Below are positions 23,086 to 36,300 of a stretch of 64,000 nucleotides of DNA, one piece after another. This DNA comes from Luscinia megarhynchos. Taxonomy: Eukaryota > Chordata > Aves > Passeriformes > Turdidae. Made by a program: the position numbers and the translations under genes. The number at the start of each line of letters is the position of its first letter. The stretch's first letter is position 1. The stretch lies in the NCBI GenBank assembly GCA_034336665.1, contig CM067570.1:25377002-25441001 (forward strand), in the 5' to 3' direction. Under the pieces are notes generated by a model that made no database searches, was not told the DNA's origin, and saw only the letters and a list, made by a program, of their open reading frames with translations.

Positions 23086-25265
23086 GTTTTTGGGAAGAAG
23101 GAAAAGATAAAGAGCTGTAGCAATTTCACAAGCTTCACTTGCTGGCTCTGCTTATATTTTGAGTGACCTTAAAACATTAATTCATGACAAGTACCCATGG
23201 GGACAGAGCACTATTACTCCCTGGTTCTTTGGAGCATGTTTTCAGGGGTTCACCTGGGTCTGTGCAGCCCTTCTGTCAGCCACAGTTCTGATCTGTCACA
23301 ATCTTTCTTACTGCCTGAACACGCTGACTTCTTTGTGTTTCTGGCCTTAGCAGGATGCCTATGAGACTTAAAAGTCCTCAAATCCCACTACAGAAAATTG
23401 GATGTCCTTGTCCTCCACTTTCCTTCCCTAAACTGCCACATTGGGATCTGCTAGAAAATGCAGGGCCTCAAAGGCTGATGAAGGGTCATGATCAGGAAAC
23501 CATCTACAGCAGCCTAAAACAAGCTGAAGAGTTGAGTTGATGCAAGCATGTAGAGACAGAGAAAAGGTGTGGCCCTATCACTTAGATAGTCAGATTACTG
23601 AAGAGAGAAAGTGTCCAAATCTTTCAAAAATCTGAAGGGGAAAGGGAAAAGAAAGAGAAGGATGGGACGCTATTCCCACAGAGAATTATTTTTTTGCATT
23701 TTCCACTTCCAAAATTGACTGGTAGCGACAATTATCCCCCTTAATTTAAACTCCTAAGGGATTTCATTAAAGATTATACCTAAAGAAAGTCTATTTACAA
23801 AGAGGTTTCTTTCTTACCAACCACTTTAATCCTTTGGGGCTGACTGTGCAGAAGGGGGTCTTATTGTCTGCTCTCCATCATTTGGGAGAGCTTGCAACTT
23901 TCAGGGATTTTCCTGGGATCCTCATGCAAAACTGGAAGTTCAGTGGAAAGGAAATATTTCAGCCTATTGAGCAGGGATTCTCCAATTGAGCCACTCAAAT
24001 AGGAATGCCAAGGTAAGAGCTTCTGTGTTGTTACAGCCAACACCAGAGGGTGCAGGGCATTCACTGAAATAGGGAAGGCCTATTTTAACCTGTACTCTGC
24101 GTTTGAATCCAGGAGTCCAACATCCCAGAAATATGTCCACCAGGCTTGGCTACTACAGATAACAGATGGGGGTTCTGTTGTGAGAGAAAATGAAGAATTC
24201 AGGGAATAGGAAAAAAATTGAAATGTCCAATTTTCTTAGCATATGTCAATATTTCCAGCTTTGGGGAAGAGAATGCTGTCCAATTCTCCTCCAATCCAAG
24301 AGAAGGATGTGTATCACTTCACCAAGGTACCATTAACAAAAAAAAAGAAAAAAAAAGGTACAATCTTGCAGTCATTTTTCCAAAGCACAACCCATTGTTA
24401 TTTTGTCTGTATTTAGATGACAAATCTTAGCTCCTGTGTTCATTGTCCAGATTATTACCAATTGGTGTAGCTAAATCTGCCTAACTCCTGCAGGTTCCCC
24501 AGAGCATTGTCTTTCCAGACCAACCACTCATTTTCAGTAAGACCCGTCTGTTGCTGGGCGCTGGAGCAGGTGTCACTAATTAGCACCTCTGCCCACAGAA
24601 GCTGCATTCCTTAAACTTCTGTTTAGTTTAGGATGTGACTTGTAAGTGTTTATGTTTGTATTTGTAGATTCTGTCTTTGGAGCTGTAAGAAACCAGACAA
24701 GTCCATCTGGCCCATGACTGTGAGCTGTCTTTAAGCAAGGGAGGTTTGACCACAAGTGTTCTGTAGCCATGATTGGCAAGCTGCAGGGAAGCTCCCTGGT
24801 GCCACCAGCAGCAGATGGCAGTGCCCTCTGGGAAACGATGCCCAAATGCTGACCTTGCCAAAGCCAACCCAAGCCTGGGTTGCCACCAAACGCTTTCCAA
24901 ACATAACCCACGACTACACTGGCAGAAGAGTGCTGCCAGTCAGAGCTTCTTTTCTGGATTCAGAGACAATGCACAGCTTCTATGCCTAGAGCCAGAGAGG
25001 AAGTGAGCTGCTGTTGCTGATTGTGGGTATCTTTTGATAAAAATGGTTATCACTAAAAGATACAAGTAGGTGTGCCCTAAAGGTAATTAGCAGGCTTCTG
25101 TGGAATGGCTCAGTCCCTCACTAGCTTTTCCTGTTGTAATAACATCCATCAGGCATGGGAAGATACCCCTGAACATGGCACTGAGGCAGGAGGATATGGG
25201 GGGATTTTACCTCCAGCATTGCCAGCATTCAAGAATCATAAAAGTGGGGAGTAAACCTTAGCCAG

Positions 25266-25303
<38 letters not shown>
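25266..25303. repeat. Poly(A) run, 38 bases
   Basis: An uninterrupted run of 38 A residues between unique flanks. It could be simple slippage expansion or the tail of a retrocopy. No target-site duplication or recognisable parent gene is visible upstream, so the former is preferred. Confidence 0.95.
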
Positions 25304-25308
<5 letters not shown>

Positions 25309-28300
25309 AATTGGCAATAATCACTACCTAAAAGAATGTCTGCTGATTATGCCTGGGTGTACAGCTCCTTGGATCTGTTAGCAATGGCTCACCCTCTTTG
25401 CACAAATAAGAGTAGTGTGGAAGCAGCACCTTGCCCCCATTGCCACTATAGAACAGATGTCCCTCAAGGAGTGCTTCCAGTCCCTCTTAGGAACAATCAT
25501 TGTACAAGCAAGCCACAATCATTAAAAGGCCAAAGCTGCAGCAAATTGATGTTTAAAATTTTGTATGAGCTCTATATTTCACAAACCTCCCAGTTTGCTG
25601 ACTTCTGTGTGTATCTGTTGAGCTTGTACAAAAGTGACATGTAACTGACAAAAATCAGTGCAAAGATTGTGTATTTTACCAACTGTGTTTCTGCAAAGGA
25701 AAATTTTAAAGAAAAATGTGGTGTAGATGCCTCTGCTGAAACTCCCCTTACTTCATGAATCCTGGCTTTCTCTTTCCTGCATTCCTTTGTTGCCTTTTCT
25801 GGCCCTTGACAGTTTTGCTTTATGATGAAGTATGGAAAGAGATGCATTCTGGTCTCTTGTATATTAGCAGAAGCACTATTAGCATGACCCTACTGAGACT
25901 ATAGTGGGACTTTAATTCACTTATGTAAACACATGCAAAGCAAAAAGTTGTCATGAAAAACTAAAAAATTTGTCTATTCATTGTCATTTCTCCCCACTGA
26001 TTTTACCAAGATCCATGCTCCTTTCCTTTCTTACAGTTAAACACCTGTATTGTGCCTGCTTTATTATATAATCAGTACTGTGAAAGTTTAATTACTTTTG
26101 GTCATTCAGGTTATTGAAAAAAACAAGGGCATCCCAGTTATGAATAATAGTGTTCTATATTATTCTTGTTAACATTTTGTCTGTAGTACAAAAATAAAGA
26201 TTGACAAAAGGACCATCAGTGATCTCATTCCATTGCACATAAGGAGCTCCTCTGCTAATTTTTCCTCCATGCTATGTTAATTTGATACAGTCCTCAGGCT
26301 CTAACAAGTTAGCAACACTGCCCTCATTAAGGAGAGTGAGCATATCACAAGGGAACTATATTATTAAATGAATGTGTGTAGCCTCATTTCTTAGAGCATC
26401 ACATGATTGAAGAGCAAAAACCTACAGTTTTGAGAGGATGGTAGAAAGCACCTCTGGCAGATCACCTTCTGGGGAAGCATTTGAAATTGAAGTTGTTACT
26501 TCCTGATAAGCTGCTTATGCTCCAAATATCATTCTTTCATGGAGATTCTATTCCAAGTGATAAACTCTCAGACTTAAATACCTTAAACTGCATATGAAAA
26601 CTGGGAGGAGTCTTAACTAGAACAAACCTGCTCAGAAACACAGAATGCTCTCAGTGTGTTCCAGACAATTCCAAACATAGTCTGGGGTCCTACTTCAGAC
26701 AGAAAGGTCAGGCTCTGATTGAAAAGCAAAGTATCTTGAGCTGGTTTTGGGCTCCATTTAGCCAACAAGCTGTAGGTACACGTGGTCCTGATAATTTCCT
26801 CTCATTTCCCATGTCTTCTTTTGGCTTCATCTAGAGCTGGGTTTCCTTGACTGGGAATGTCTGGGATGTCCAGTTGTTCCATACACAAAAATAACAGCAG
26901 AACCCATTGCTTTATTGAGACATTCTGTTCTAACAATTTCCTTCCTCGTAAATAGCTGGCCAAGGCTGCTTTGTTTTCATTACTACTAAGTTGAGAGGGG
27001 ACAAATAATAAGACAAAATTACCAGGGGTTATGATTTGGCATAAGGATTAGTAAACTTGGGTGATCTTAATGAAGATCTTGTCTAGAATGCATTTTATAT
27101 TCCTTGTATCTGTCTTCCAACAAATCTGTATGATCCCTGTTGGTATAAAATATAAAGGAATAATTTGATAACGACCTGTCATCACTTGCTCCTGCCTGCC
27201 AAATCAAATGGGGTCTGTTTATGTGCATGGTAGGCATTCATAAAACCCATTTCTTTTCTGCAAGCTGGAAAACAACACGAATGCACCATTCAGAAGTGGC
27301 AAGTGGAAAGAGTAAGTACAATGCCATCATCACACCTTTTCATTTACCTCAGTACTCTGACCTAAGGCATGTCCTGTCACAGCTGAACTCTGTTGTGTGG
27401 GAATGCCTCAAATGAAGGAAATGTAATTTAGGGAGAGGCAGTTAAGATTGCATAGTATCAACTGAAATGGAAAATCCCTAGAGGAGGGATAGCATTTGTG
27501 AAAATGCTGGATATTTATTGTGCTGACAAAGATGTAAGTACCCTGTATTTAGTAGTGGGAATGAGGAAATGGAGAGGTCATAGATGGACTAACATTGCCA
27601 TTTTCCTAGCTTTAGCTTCTTCTGCATGAGTGTCTTGTTTTTAAAATGCAAACTCTTCCTGTTCTCAAACACCCATACAGCTTTACCTGGGAGAGTTCTG
27701 AGGAGGAAAAGGATTACTGATGAATCTTACTTATCTCTGATTAGTGAGGCACAGGGCGGAAGAAGGATAAAATTAATGAGGGAGATAGTGAGCACAAGTA
27801 ATAACCAAACAGCAAGGAACACACATGTAGGCAACACACACTGTGATAATTAGGTGTAAACCTCTATTTGCCAGAGACACATAACAGAAGTTCCCATTCT
27901 GAGACTGCAGTGCAGGCCTTTATGTCATTTACTGCCTGTGCCAGAGCAGGTCATTCAACTGACTGCTGCAAGTATTTCCCCATCCACCGCCATCGCCTCA
28001 CACACAAAAAATGTATGTTTGTGTTTTATGTCTGTGTTCTTAGCTTCTAAACACAAAAGAGAAATGCATGGATCTATGAAAAGGCCACTTTACTCCAAAT
28101 TTTATCTTCTGACTTCAATCGCTGTTCCTGCAAAGTCTTTAGATTTGCCTCTTGGGACTTTTTTCCCCCAAACCACCCAGTTAAAAACAAATGAAAGCTT
28201 TTTTTATTCAAGTTTTGTGGGGGCTTATGCTTTAGCTTCCACTTGAGAAATGAGTCTTCACTTGGATTGATAATGGCCCTTGTGGTTGACCACTTGTGAT

Positions 28301-31300
28301 ACTCAAATTACTTGTGAAATCATTGGTGTTTGTTTCACCAGTTACCTGTGACATTGGTCTGAACCAATCGTGGTATGATTGTGAAAACACTTAAAGGGAT
28401 CATTATCTAGATGTAGAAATCCGGGAAAGCCAGCTCGGTGTCAAACAGGTGTCTAGGAAATATTATAAAAGGGTCATACACAGGGATAACAAACCATCCC
28501 ACACCAGAAGAATATAATTCTGTTTGGGACACGATTGCACAAGTCTACACAGCAAAATGCATTACTTGGCATTGCTCTCATCTCAGACAGGTATTAAGCT
28601 ACTTGTGGATGGATCAATCTATCCTGATGTATTTCATCTGCTATCCAGAATATCCCACTCATTTCAGAAACTTGCTAGTGTCTTAAATTCCCAAAATATT
28701 ATCCAAGGATATTCTTATCATCCAAGAAACTGGGAATTAATACCAGTCTTGAAGAGCAAGATGAAGAATAAAGCTTAATAGCAGTTATTCATTGAAAGCA
28801 ATCTAAACCATTTTTTCATCTCATTTGGAGTGACAAACTCAAAGGATTTTTGAACACTAAGGCCATCTCCATCATGATGATCTTGTGTCTGATTGAGTAG
28901 GACCAGAGTATTATTCACTTTTTGTAACCCTGAGTTTTCAAGGATGTGCTGAGGAAATAGCCAAGGTAATACAAGCTCCATAACAATAATCCATACTTAA
29001 AGTTAACATGATGGCTACTACAGGATGGCTATGCCAGTTAAAGGAAGGCTAGACCTTCCAGCTCTGGTAACTGCTTGACTTAGTATTTTTTTTTTTTAGT
29101 GCATAAGAAATGTTATAAAGTAAAGCATACATCTTGCAAGTGGGAGAGAAGTCATGCAAGGTAATCAGCAAAGAAATAGGAAGAAATAACAGAATGATGA
29201 GGTGGAGAGGCAATGAATCCAAAAGCAGTTTGGACACATTTTTTTAGGGAAAAAAGTCAGTAAAATCTTTATGGCTTCATCTGCACATAGGACTGTTATT
29301 GTGTGTGCCAGCAGAACAGATCGAGAGATTGATAGGAGTCCTGTTCTATTTAAAAGACATGGAAATGTGTGGAATCAAAGAAGTTAGAAATGAAAAATGG
29401 ACAACTATCTATCTCCTAGGACTGCTCTTGAGTCAATAAAGTCTCAACCTTTCCTCTTCCGTGTTCTCCTTCAAAGTGTGGAGTCGTACATTTGCCCTTC
29501 AGTTTTCAATGTGATTGACTCCATTCAGCAATACAGCTTTCATATATATACTTGTTTCATTCAGCAAGGCTTACTTGTCTTAGTTATTTCTGTGGATCTC
29601 ATGGACTTCCAAAGATCTAGTACAGCCACTGGCTTCACCTATTGATTATCTTGTCCCATGGATTTAAAAAGTGAGTTCCAGAAACTGTCATTTCAATTAG
29701 ACTATAAGGATGAGATGGATCATTAAGGTTTTTTCCAGTAGTAATATATAGGTTTTGTCCTGGATACTAGGAATCTGATACTCATCTACTCTATGCTTTC
29801 TCTATAATATCAGCAGAAGACCGAGTTCTTCAATTATCTGCCAAGGAAAATCAAGAACTCCACCTGAGTCCTCTAATTAAGCTAGCTGTTGAGACACTAG
29901 CTAGCTGTTGTTCTAACCCCACTACTGGTGCAGGATTACTCAGTTTGGGCAGTCTAGTCAGTTCCACTGATGTTACTCTTCAGTTCAGGTGAACGTCTTC
30001 TTAGAGGATCTATGTTGATGCAAAAATGACCAGAAAAGAACAAGTTATTTATTTTCTGAATCAGCTAACACTTTCCCACGCTGTAAACTTTCAGGGATAG
30101 ACACCATTTATTTTACTTCCTTGTAGGTCAAATACAATAACACCTACTGCAGAACTATTTTTGGGTTCTATTTGAACAGCAAAAATATTTTTATGGGACT
30201 TCAATACCATAGTTCAGTGAGGCCAACACAGTGAAGCCCACATGGCTACTGAAAGTGTTACTCTTAGTAGAGAGTGAGACTACTCAACAAAGCACATGTG
30301 AACTGAAGGGAAAGAGATTGTACTTACATAAGGTACCTGGCAAGATGGACCACAGAGCACAGAATGGGCCCTACTAACAGTTTGTATTCAAACTAAGACA
30401 CAGAGCTTTAAAATGAAAAAGGCTTTCAAAGGAAAAGAAATTGCTTCCAGGCTCAGGCCTACTCTGAAAACACACAGCATTCTAGAGCTAATCAATATTT
30501 TCTGCCTACCACATTCCTTCCATGAAGTATTTTTAGTAATGTAGTGCAAATATCTCATTCTGCTTTTCTAAAGAAAAAACATGAAAAGCAATTGATAGAA
30601 TGGTATTCCAGTGAAATACACCCTACTCAAAGGATCACTTTTTTTGAGAGACACCTCAGATTTCTACGTGCAGTGCAGCATGTTGACATAGTTCCATAGT
30701 ATTCTTTGAAATACTGACGCCACCACTTCCTCAGCTTAAAGCACAAAAATACTTGAGAGAAGCCCACCAGGAGAGTTACTATGATGCTGTGACAGGAGGA
30801 GACTGCAGTGAGCTGGTGAGTTCTGACCCCACAGAAAGCTGGAGTATCTCAGAGAACTCTTCACTAAAGAACAACAGCATTTTCTATCCCAAGAGTGGAA
30901 ACAGAAGCTGCTTAAGGAGAAATCATCCTCTTTGTTGAGTAGTCATTTTTCTAGATCAAAGGAAGAGAATTTGTAAAACCACAATGTACCTCCAAGATGT
31001 AAATATTGTAAATAAGTATTATTTAATATGTTCAAGAAGAAAAGATGGCTGACCATAATTTAAAAGGCAAGGCAATGTTAACTTGCTGTACCGACTATTC
31101 CAAATTTAAGCTTGAAATTAGTCCAGCACACCAACAGTGTCTAAGAAATTTCTAAGGTTTCTGTCACCATGGTAGCTAAGTGGCAATGGGCTTAATCCTA
31201 CCCTCATTGAGTCCATAGTCAGACTTCTCCTGGCCTTAGCAATGCTGGATCTGACCCTGTAAATCCTAACATACTTGAGTCCACAGCTTGATTTCTAAAA

Positions 31301-33250
31301 CCCTTTTTACACACTTTCCCACGGCAAACTGGGTAGGGAATTCTGTGGAAACCATTCACTTGAAAGATGTCTGGGGGAAATTTCTTTCATTCAGCAACAA
31401 ATCCCTGACTGATTAAAAGAACTATGTTGACAGCCCTACAGGAAGCCATGCCATCCACTCCTTGGGCAGCAGGCACTTTTGGCAACATGTGCCAATTTAG
31501 AGGACAGAAAACAGTACGGGAGGGGAATCAGGAGTCAGACAAGGTCCCTGGAAACTTCCTAGCTGTTTTAAAATGAAGGGAATTGTTTCCTTGATTAATG
31601 CAATTCCCAGTCTCTCACAGCCAGCTAGACAAATCAACCATTATATTAAAACATTTAGATTGTCTTTAGTGGCTGATGATAAAATGTAATGATTAGATAA
31701 TATGCAGGAGAACACATAATAACTCTTCAACAAAATCACCAGGCCTATGGTATAAAGATGCCTCTAAAAGCCCAAGGCCATAGACATAAACACTTAGGCT
31801 CTAATCACCTTCTGTTTTTATCCTCTTTTCCTCAAGAAATAAGGCCTGAGAGATCATACTGTCTATCTCAGCCTCTACTTAATAACTTGTGAACCAGCTG
31901 GCTGCCTTCAGCCAAACTGGCAATGTGAAAGAGGTCACAAAAGCAAGTTCTTGCAAGCTCCATAAGAAAAGGTGGCTGCATAGAACACAAATCCCATGTT
32001 TGTGCTTTTAAGAGGGAAAGGGGTGCACGTTGAGGTCAGTAATTAGGACTTGTTTGAAAAGAGCTGGTGGGGGGGCTCTTGAAGAAAAGAGCAGAGGAAG
32101 TTGCGGGTGCCTTTTGGCACACTTATGATGGAAATTGAAGAGAAGTGGGTTACAGACTGTGTGTGGGCAGGGATACAATTTCTGAGAAAACTAGACTTCA
32201 TTAATTCCTCTGCTTGGTTGTATTATTGTTTTCTGTAAAAATGATGAGGATTATTAGACATAGCTGGTAATTGCATTACCAACATGAAAAGGCCTTAACA
32301 AAACCACAAGGGGATGATGAGAAAAGAAGCTCCAAGACTGAGAAACTGTGTAAAATGTTACACGGAAGAAGAGCCAAGATCAACATATAACTTACGCTGC
32401 ATGTTGACTAAAGTAATGTATGTGCTGAAAGCCCTCAAAAATAGGAAAGAGCCTGCAGGGCATTTAGAGTGGCACCTTCATAAATTGGTGTATGTTTTTG
32501 GACATACGTGAGTTCAGCCAAAGGTTGTCCTGAGAGTTCTTTGATCCCTTGAGAAGCTGGACAAACTGAAAGACCTTATGCCTTGCACTGTGGCTTCCTG
32601 TAGAAGTGTTAACTCAGGGCTGACCATTGCATGCTCTAGAAACACACTTTTAACAAGTTTCAGTTTTGTAGGGTATGCTCAGAGCATCAGGATAAACTCT
32701 TAGAGATAAAGCAAGCGTCAGCCCTAAGAAACCACATCCTTCATGGATCTGAGATGAGGCCTGTGAGAAATGAGGAAGCTATAAGCTGTGTAGGAGCTGC
32801 CCTTATGGAAGTGACCGAAGAGTCAGATTCTGCTCCCATTTGCGGCTTGAAAAGAAAGAGCAAGACTGTAGAAATGATGGGCTTTTTTTCCAATTTCAAG
32901 GCAATCTGGTTTTTAAATTTGGTTTCTCCAAATTATGCTCCTACTGAAAAGACTGTCTCACTCTTCAATTGTTAAACTACTGCTTTTTAAAAAGCAAACA
33001 GAAGGCAAGGCAAGGAGGGAGTTTTGCTCTACAATAAGGAAGATCTCTTAAACATATACCCCATATATTCATCAGAGGACAGGATGATAATTTGAACGAC
33101 TTTTTCTGTTGTATAAGTGTCACAAGGCTCAAGGGGACTACTAATTCCCTTTCCTACAATGACTCAGGCAGGGATTTCCCTTACTTTTGTTATTAGCATA
33201 GTTGCTATTTTCCCTCCTATCCATTTTGTTGCTTAGGAGACTGCTAGTCA

Positions 33251-33357
33251 TGAAAAAACTCCACAAAGAAAACAAAATAAAATACCAAACAGACAAAAAC
33301 CAAAACCAACTAAACAAAAAACCCCAAAAGAACCAACAAAACCACAAAACAGCAAGG
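33251..33357. repeat. A-rich low-complexity tract
   Basis: Mostly A with interspersed C (repeated AAACC, AAAAC units). Open frames across it are rich in Lys/Asn/Gln on one strand and Phe/Trp on the other, and are composition artefacts. Confidence 0.85.
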
Positions 33358-36300
33358 CCCAGTCCTGCCACTGCTATCCCAAATTATAGAATGCTGAATG
33401 CCCTTGCCTCCTGGGATCTGCTTGCTTGGAAAGGACATGTTGTATTAGTATAAATAGTTGCCAAGGAAGTAATTTTTCAGGCACAGAAACAGTTTGCTCT
33501 CCAAAAGCCAGGTAGTATAGATTTATTTTTTCTGTCTTTGGAGCAGTAACAGAAGCTCCTCCAGCTGAATCATACAACTGGGCAGAGAGGTGGCTGGAAG
33601 ACAGAGTTGTAAAACAGAGCAGCAATTTCCCTGTCAATGCATTAGGACTATGCAGTTCTACAATAATTACGCTTACTTCCCTATGTAAATATAAGAACAA
33701 AATCTTTTCCTGGGGAGGTTGTTTAGTACACATTCTAATTCACTAAGATTATGAAGCTCCACAATAACTTTTCTGCTGTGTTTTCATGAGGAGATCTCAA
33801 CCTGCTTTCTAAGATTGGTCCTCATAATTTCCTCTCTTCCCCTTAAAATTTTTATCCTCCCTCCCACCTCTCACTTTATAGAAGGTGAAACTGCAGCCAA
33901 GAGCTCTGGTCAACAATAAGAGATGCTGAAAATTCCTGGATTCTGGTCCAGTCTTCTAATGACTAGAGTAATGACTGTCACTCTAAAGAGAAACCAGTGT
34001 AAAATGCTGTACAACACTTCAGGCAGGGTAGAAAATGAATCCTGCATTACAAGCCCTGTCTTTCATTATTTTCTCAATTCTTAAAAGGACCAAATACGTA
34101 ATATCTTGATAATGGGTTGCAGCTCTTTAGATTTCAAATCTCTTGAAAATTTCAGTTCTAATTTTAGGTTCAAGAAATTATTGTCAGGCTCCTGTTCATG
34201 ACATGCTGAAAGTGTGGGTTTCTGGCACATGCATTTTAAAAAGGATGTGTTATAAATTGGCTTCCTAGGGCCTGAGGACTTTGGGAAAAGACTTATTAAA
34301 AGTTATGCAGCATTAAGAAGCAGAACACGTTCAAAAACTTCTGCTGTACAAGATGACTCATAAGGTTATACCACCGATTTTGCTAGTAACACCAGAGGAA
34401 AATTATGTCCTAGATCAAAAACACTCAGATGTTGTGATCTTGTTCACATTTTACCGTGATTATTTCCTTAGCTGAATGAAGTGACTGAGAAAGCAGATAG
34501 TATCAGCATATCCAATGCAAGCAGCAGGCAATGAGGGGATAAGTTATGTCTTGATCTCGCTCTCACTTGTAGATGCTGACCCATCTCCCTTGAACTTCAG
34601 GAAAGTAGGACTGACACCAATATAGTTGCTCTTAATTTCCTCCTTTCATTTCCAATGCATTCTTCCTATCTGTAGCTCCCTGTGACTTGTCTTTTCAGAT
34701 TCCCTCTCCAGGAAGCTTGTTCATGTATTCCTATCCATTTGCCTAAGCCAGTGTACCTCTTTTCCTTTATATAACATTTGCTTAGGATCCAGTGGTATCT
34801 TTGGAAGAGTTGGCAATTTCAATGATCAATCTGAAGCATGGACAAAATTATAAGACTGTAAACACCCTTTCAAAATTACTGTCCTCCCATTGGCAAGGGC
34901 AAGGACATAGATGAGTTGTATGTGAAACAAAATATATGATCAAGAAAGAACAGAGACAAAAGCACTTTCTCAGAAGAAGAAAGCAGATGAGGTTACATTC
35001 AAAATATGTGTTCTATTGTGGAGTGACAAACTCTAGTGGAAGACACAGGGTCATGATCAGCCCACCCTCCCTTTATTGTTAAGTTGGGAGAATTTATGTA
35101 TTGATTTCTATTTCTGTAGCTCTTAAGACCAATACCAAGAGGTCAGGGCCATGCTATAAAAGGTATAGTGACATTTAAAACAAAGGCAGTTCCTCTTACC
35201 CATAGGTAGCCATACCTTGCAACCTAGACTATATGCAGCACAAGGAGAGTGACACATTGCAAACAGGAGACATATAGGGGGCAAAGCAAGAACCAAGCCA
35301 GGGACACTAGAGCAGGCTTGTTGCTTAGCCACAGGCAGAGGCAAACATCCTGATTGATGCCTGCTTCAAGCTAACTGGGTCATGCTGGCTGAGGGTGTGA
35401 AGCAGATTTCATTTTCATTGCCATCCTACTTTGCTACAGGCAGCAGGAATAGCACAATGTGACTTCGAACCCACAGATACCTGCCGGGAACTAACAGTAC
35501 AATCTCCTTGCCCCCATCACAGGGAGGGAATTTTCCTCACGTATGGTTGCTTTAATTACCCCCTCATTTTAATGTAAGCAAGAACAGCTGAGTCAGATTT
35601 GAAAGTCAGGTCTTCTAGCTCCAGCTCCTGGACTGTGAGCTCTCATCTGTCTGTTACCTCCCTCAGCTGGGAACTGCTCAACTCAGCTGGGAACACTTCA
35701 CATCCATTTTCTTTGCTGATTTCCTTTGTAAACCTCTTGTGCCTCACTTCTTAAGATAATAAGTTCTTCAGTATCCTCATTGTAGTCCGTATGTACAGTG
35801 CCAAGCATGACATGGACCAGATCCCTTCTTGGAGTGTCCATAACTTACTGAAACCCAAACACAACTATAGGAAGGGCAGAGGAGAGAAAAACAACTCCAA
35901 GAGGTTATGGGGAGCATAAAAAGGGAAAAAAAATTATCAGTGTTTCATTACCTTCTGCCACGAGGAAAGAGGCAACAGCTGTGGCAGCAGCTACCAAGAA
36001 TGTCCTTAGTGAGGGTGGGGGAGATGGTAGCTGTGGTTGGTGGTAAACAGCAGACATCATGTATCTCATAACACCATTCCTTTTAAAACTCATTTCAGCA
36101 TATCTTTTGATAGCTTCTACCTTTCCCCCCCCTTATTTTAATCAAATAGAAGCAGTTGGAAGTGGGGCTACTTCTGAGTGCCCAATGCTTTGTTTTGGGA
36201 AGCTGGGGAAATACAGTGTCATTTCTACCTTGTCTGAAAGGAATAAAACACACCTCAGACCTCACACAGTCTACTGCTTCCTGGTGGGTTGTTACTGTAG

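Noticed and set aside
33141..33733. Phe/Trp-rich and 119-codon minus-strand frames
   Set aside because: The first is the complement of an A-rich tract; the second has no recognisable content.
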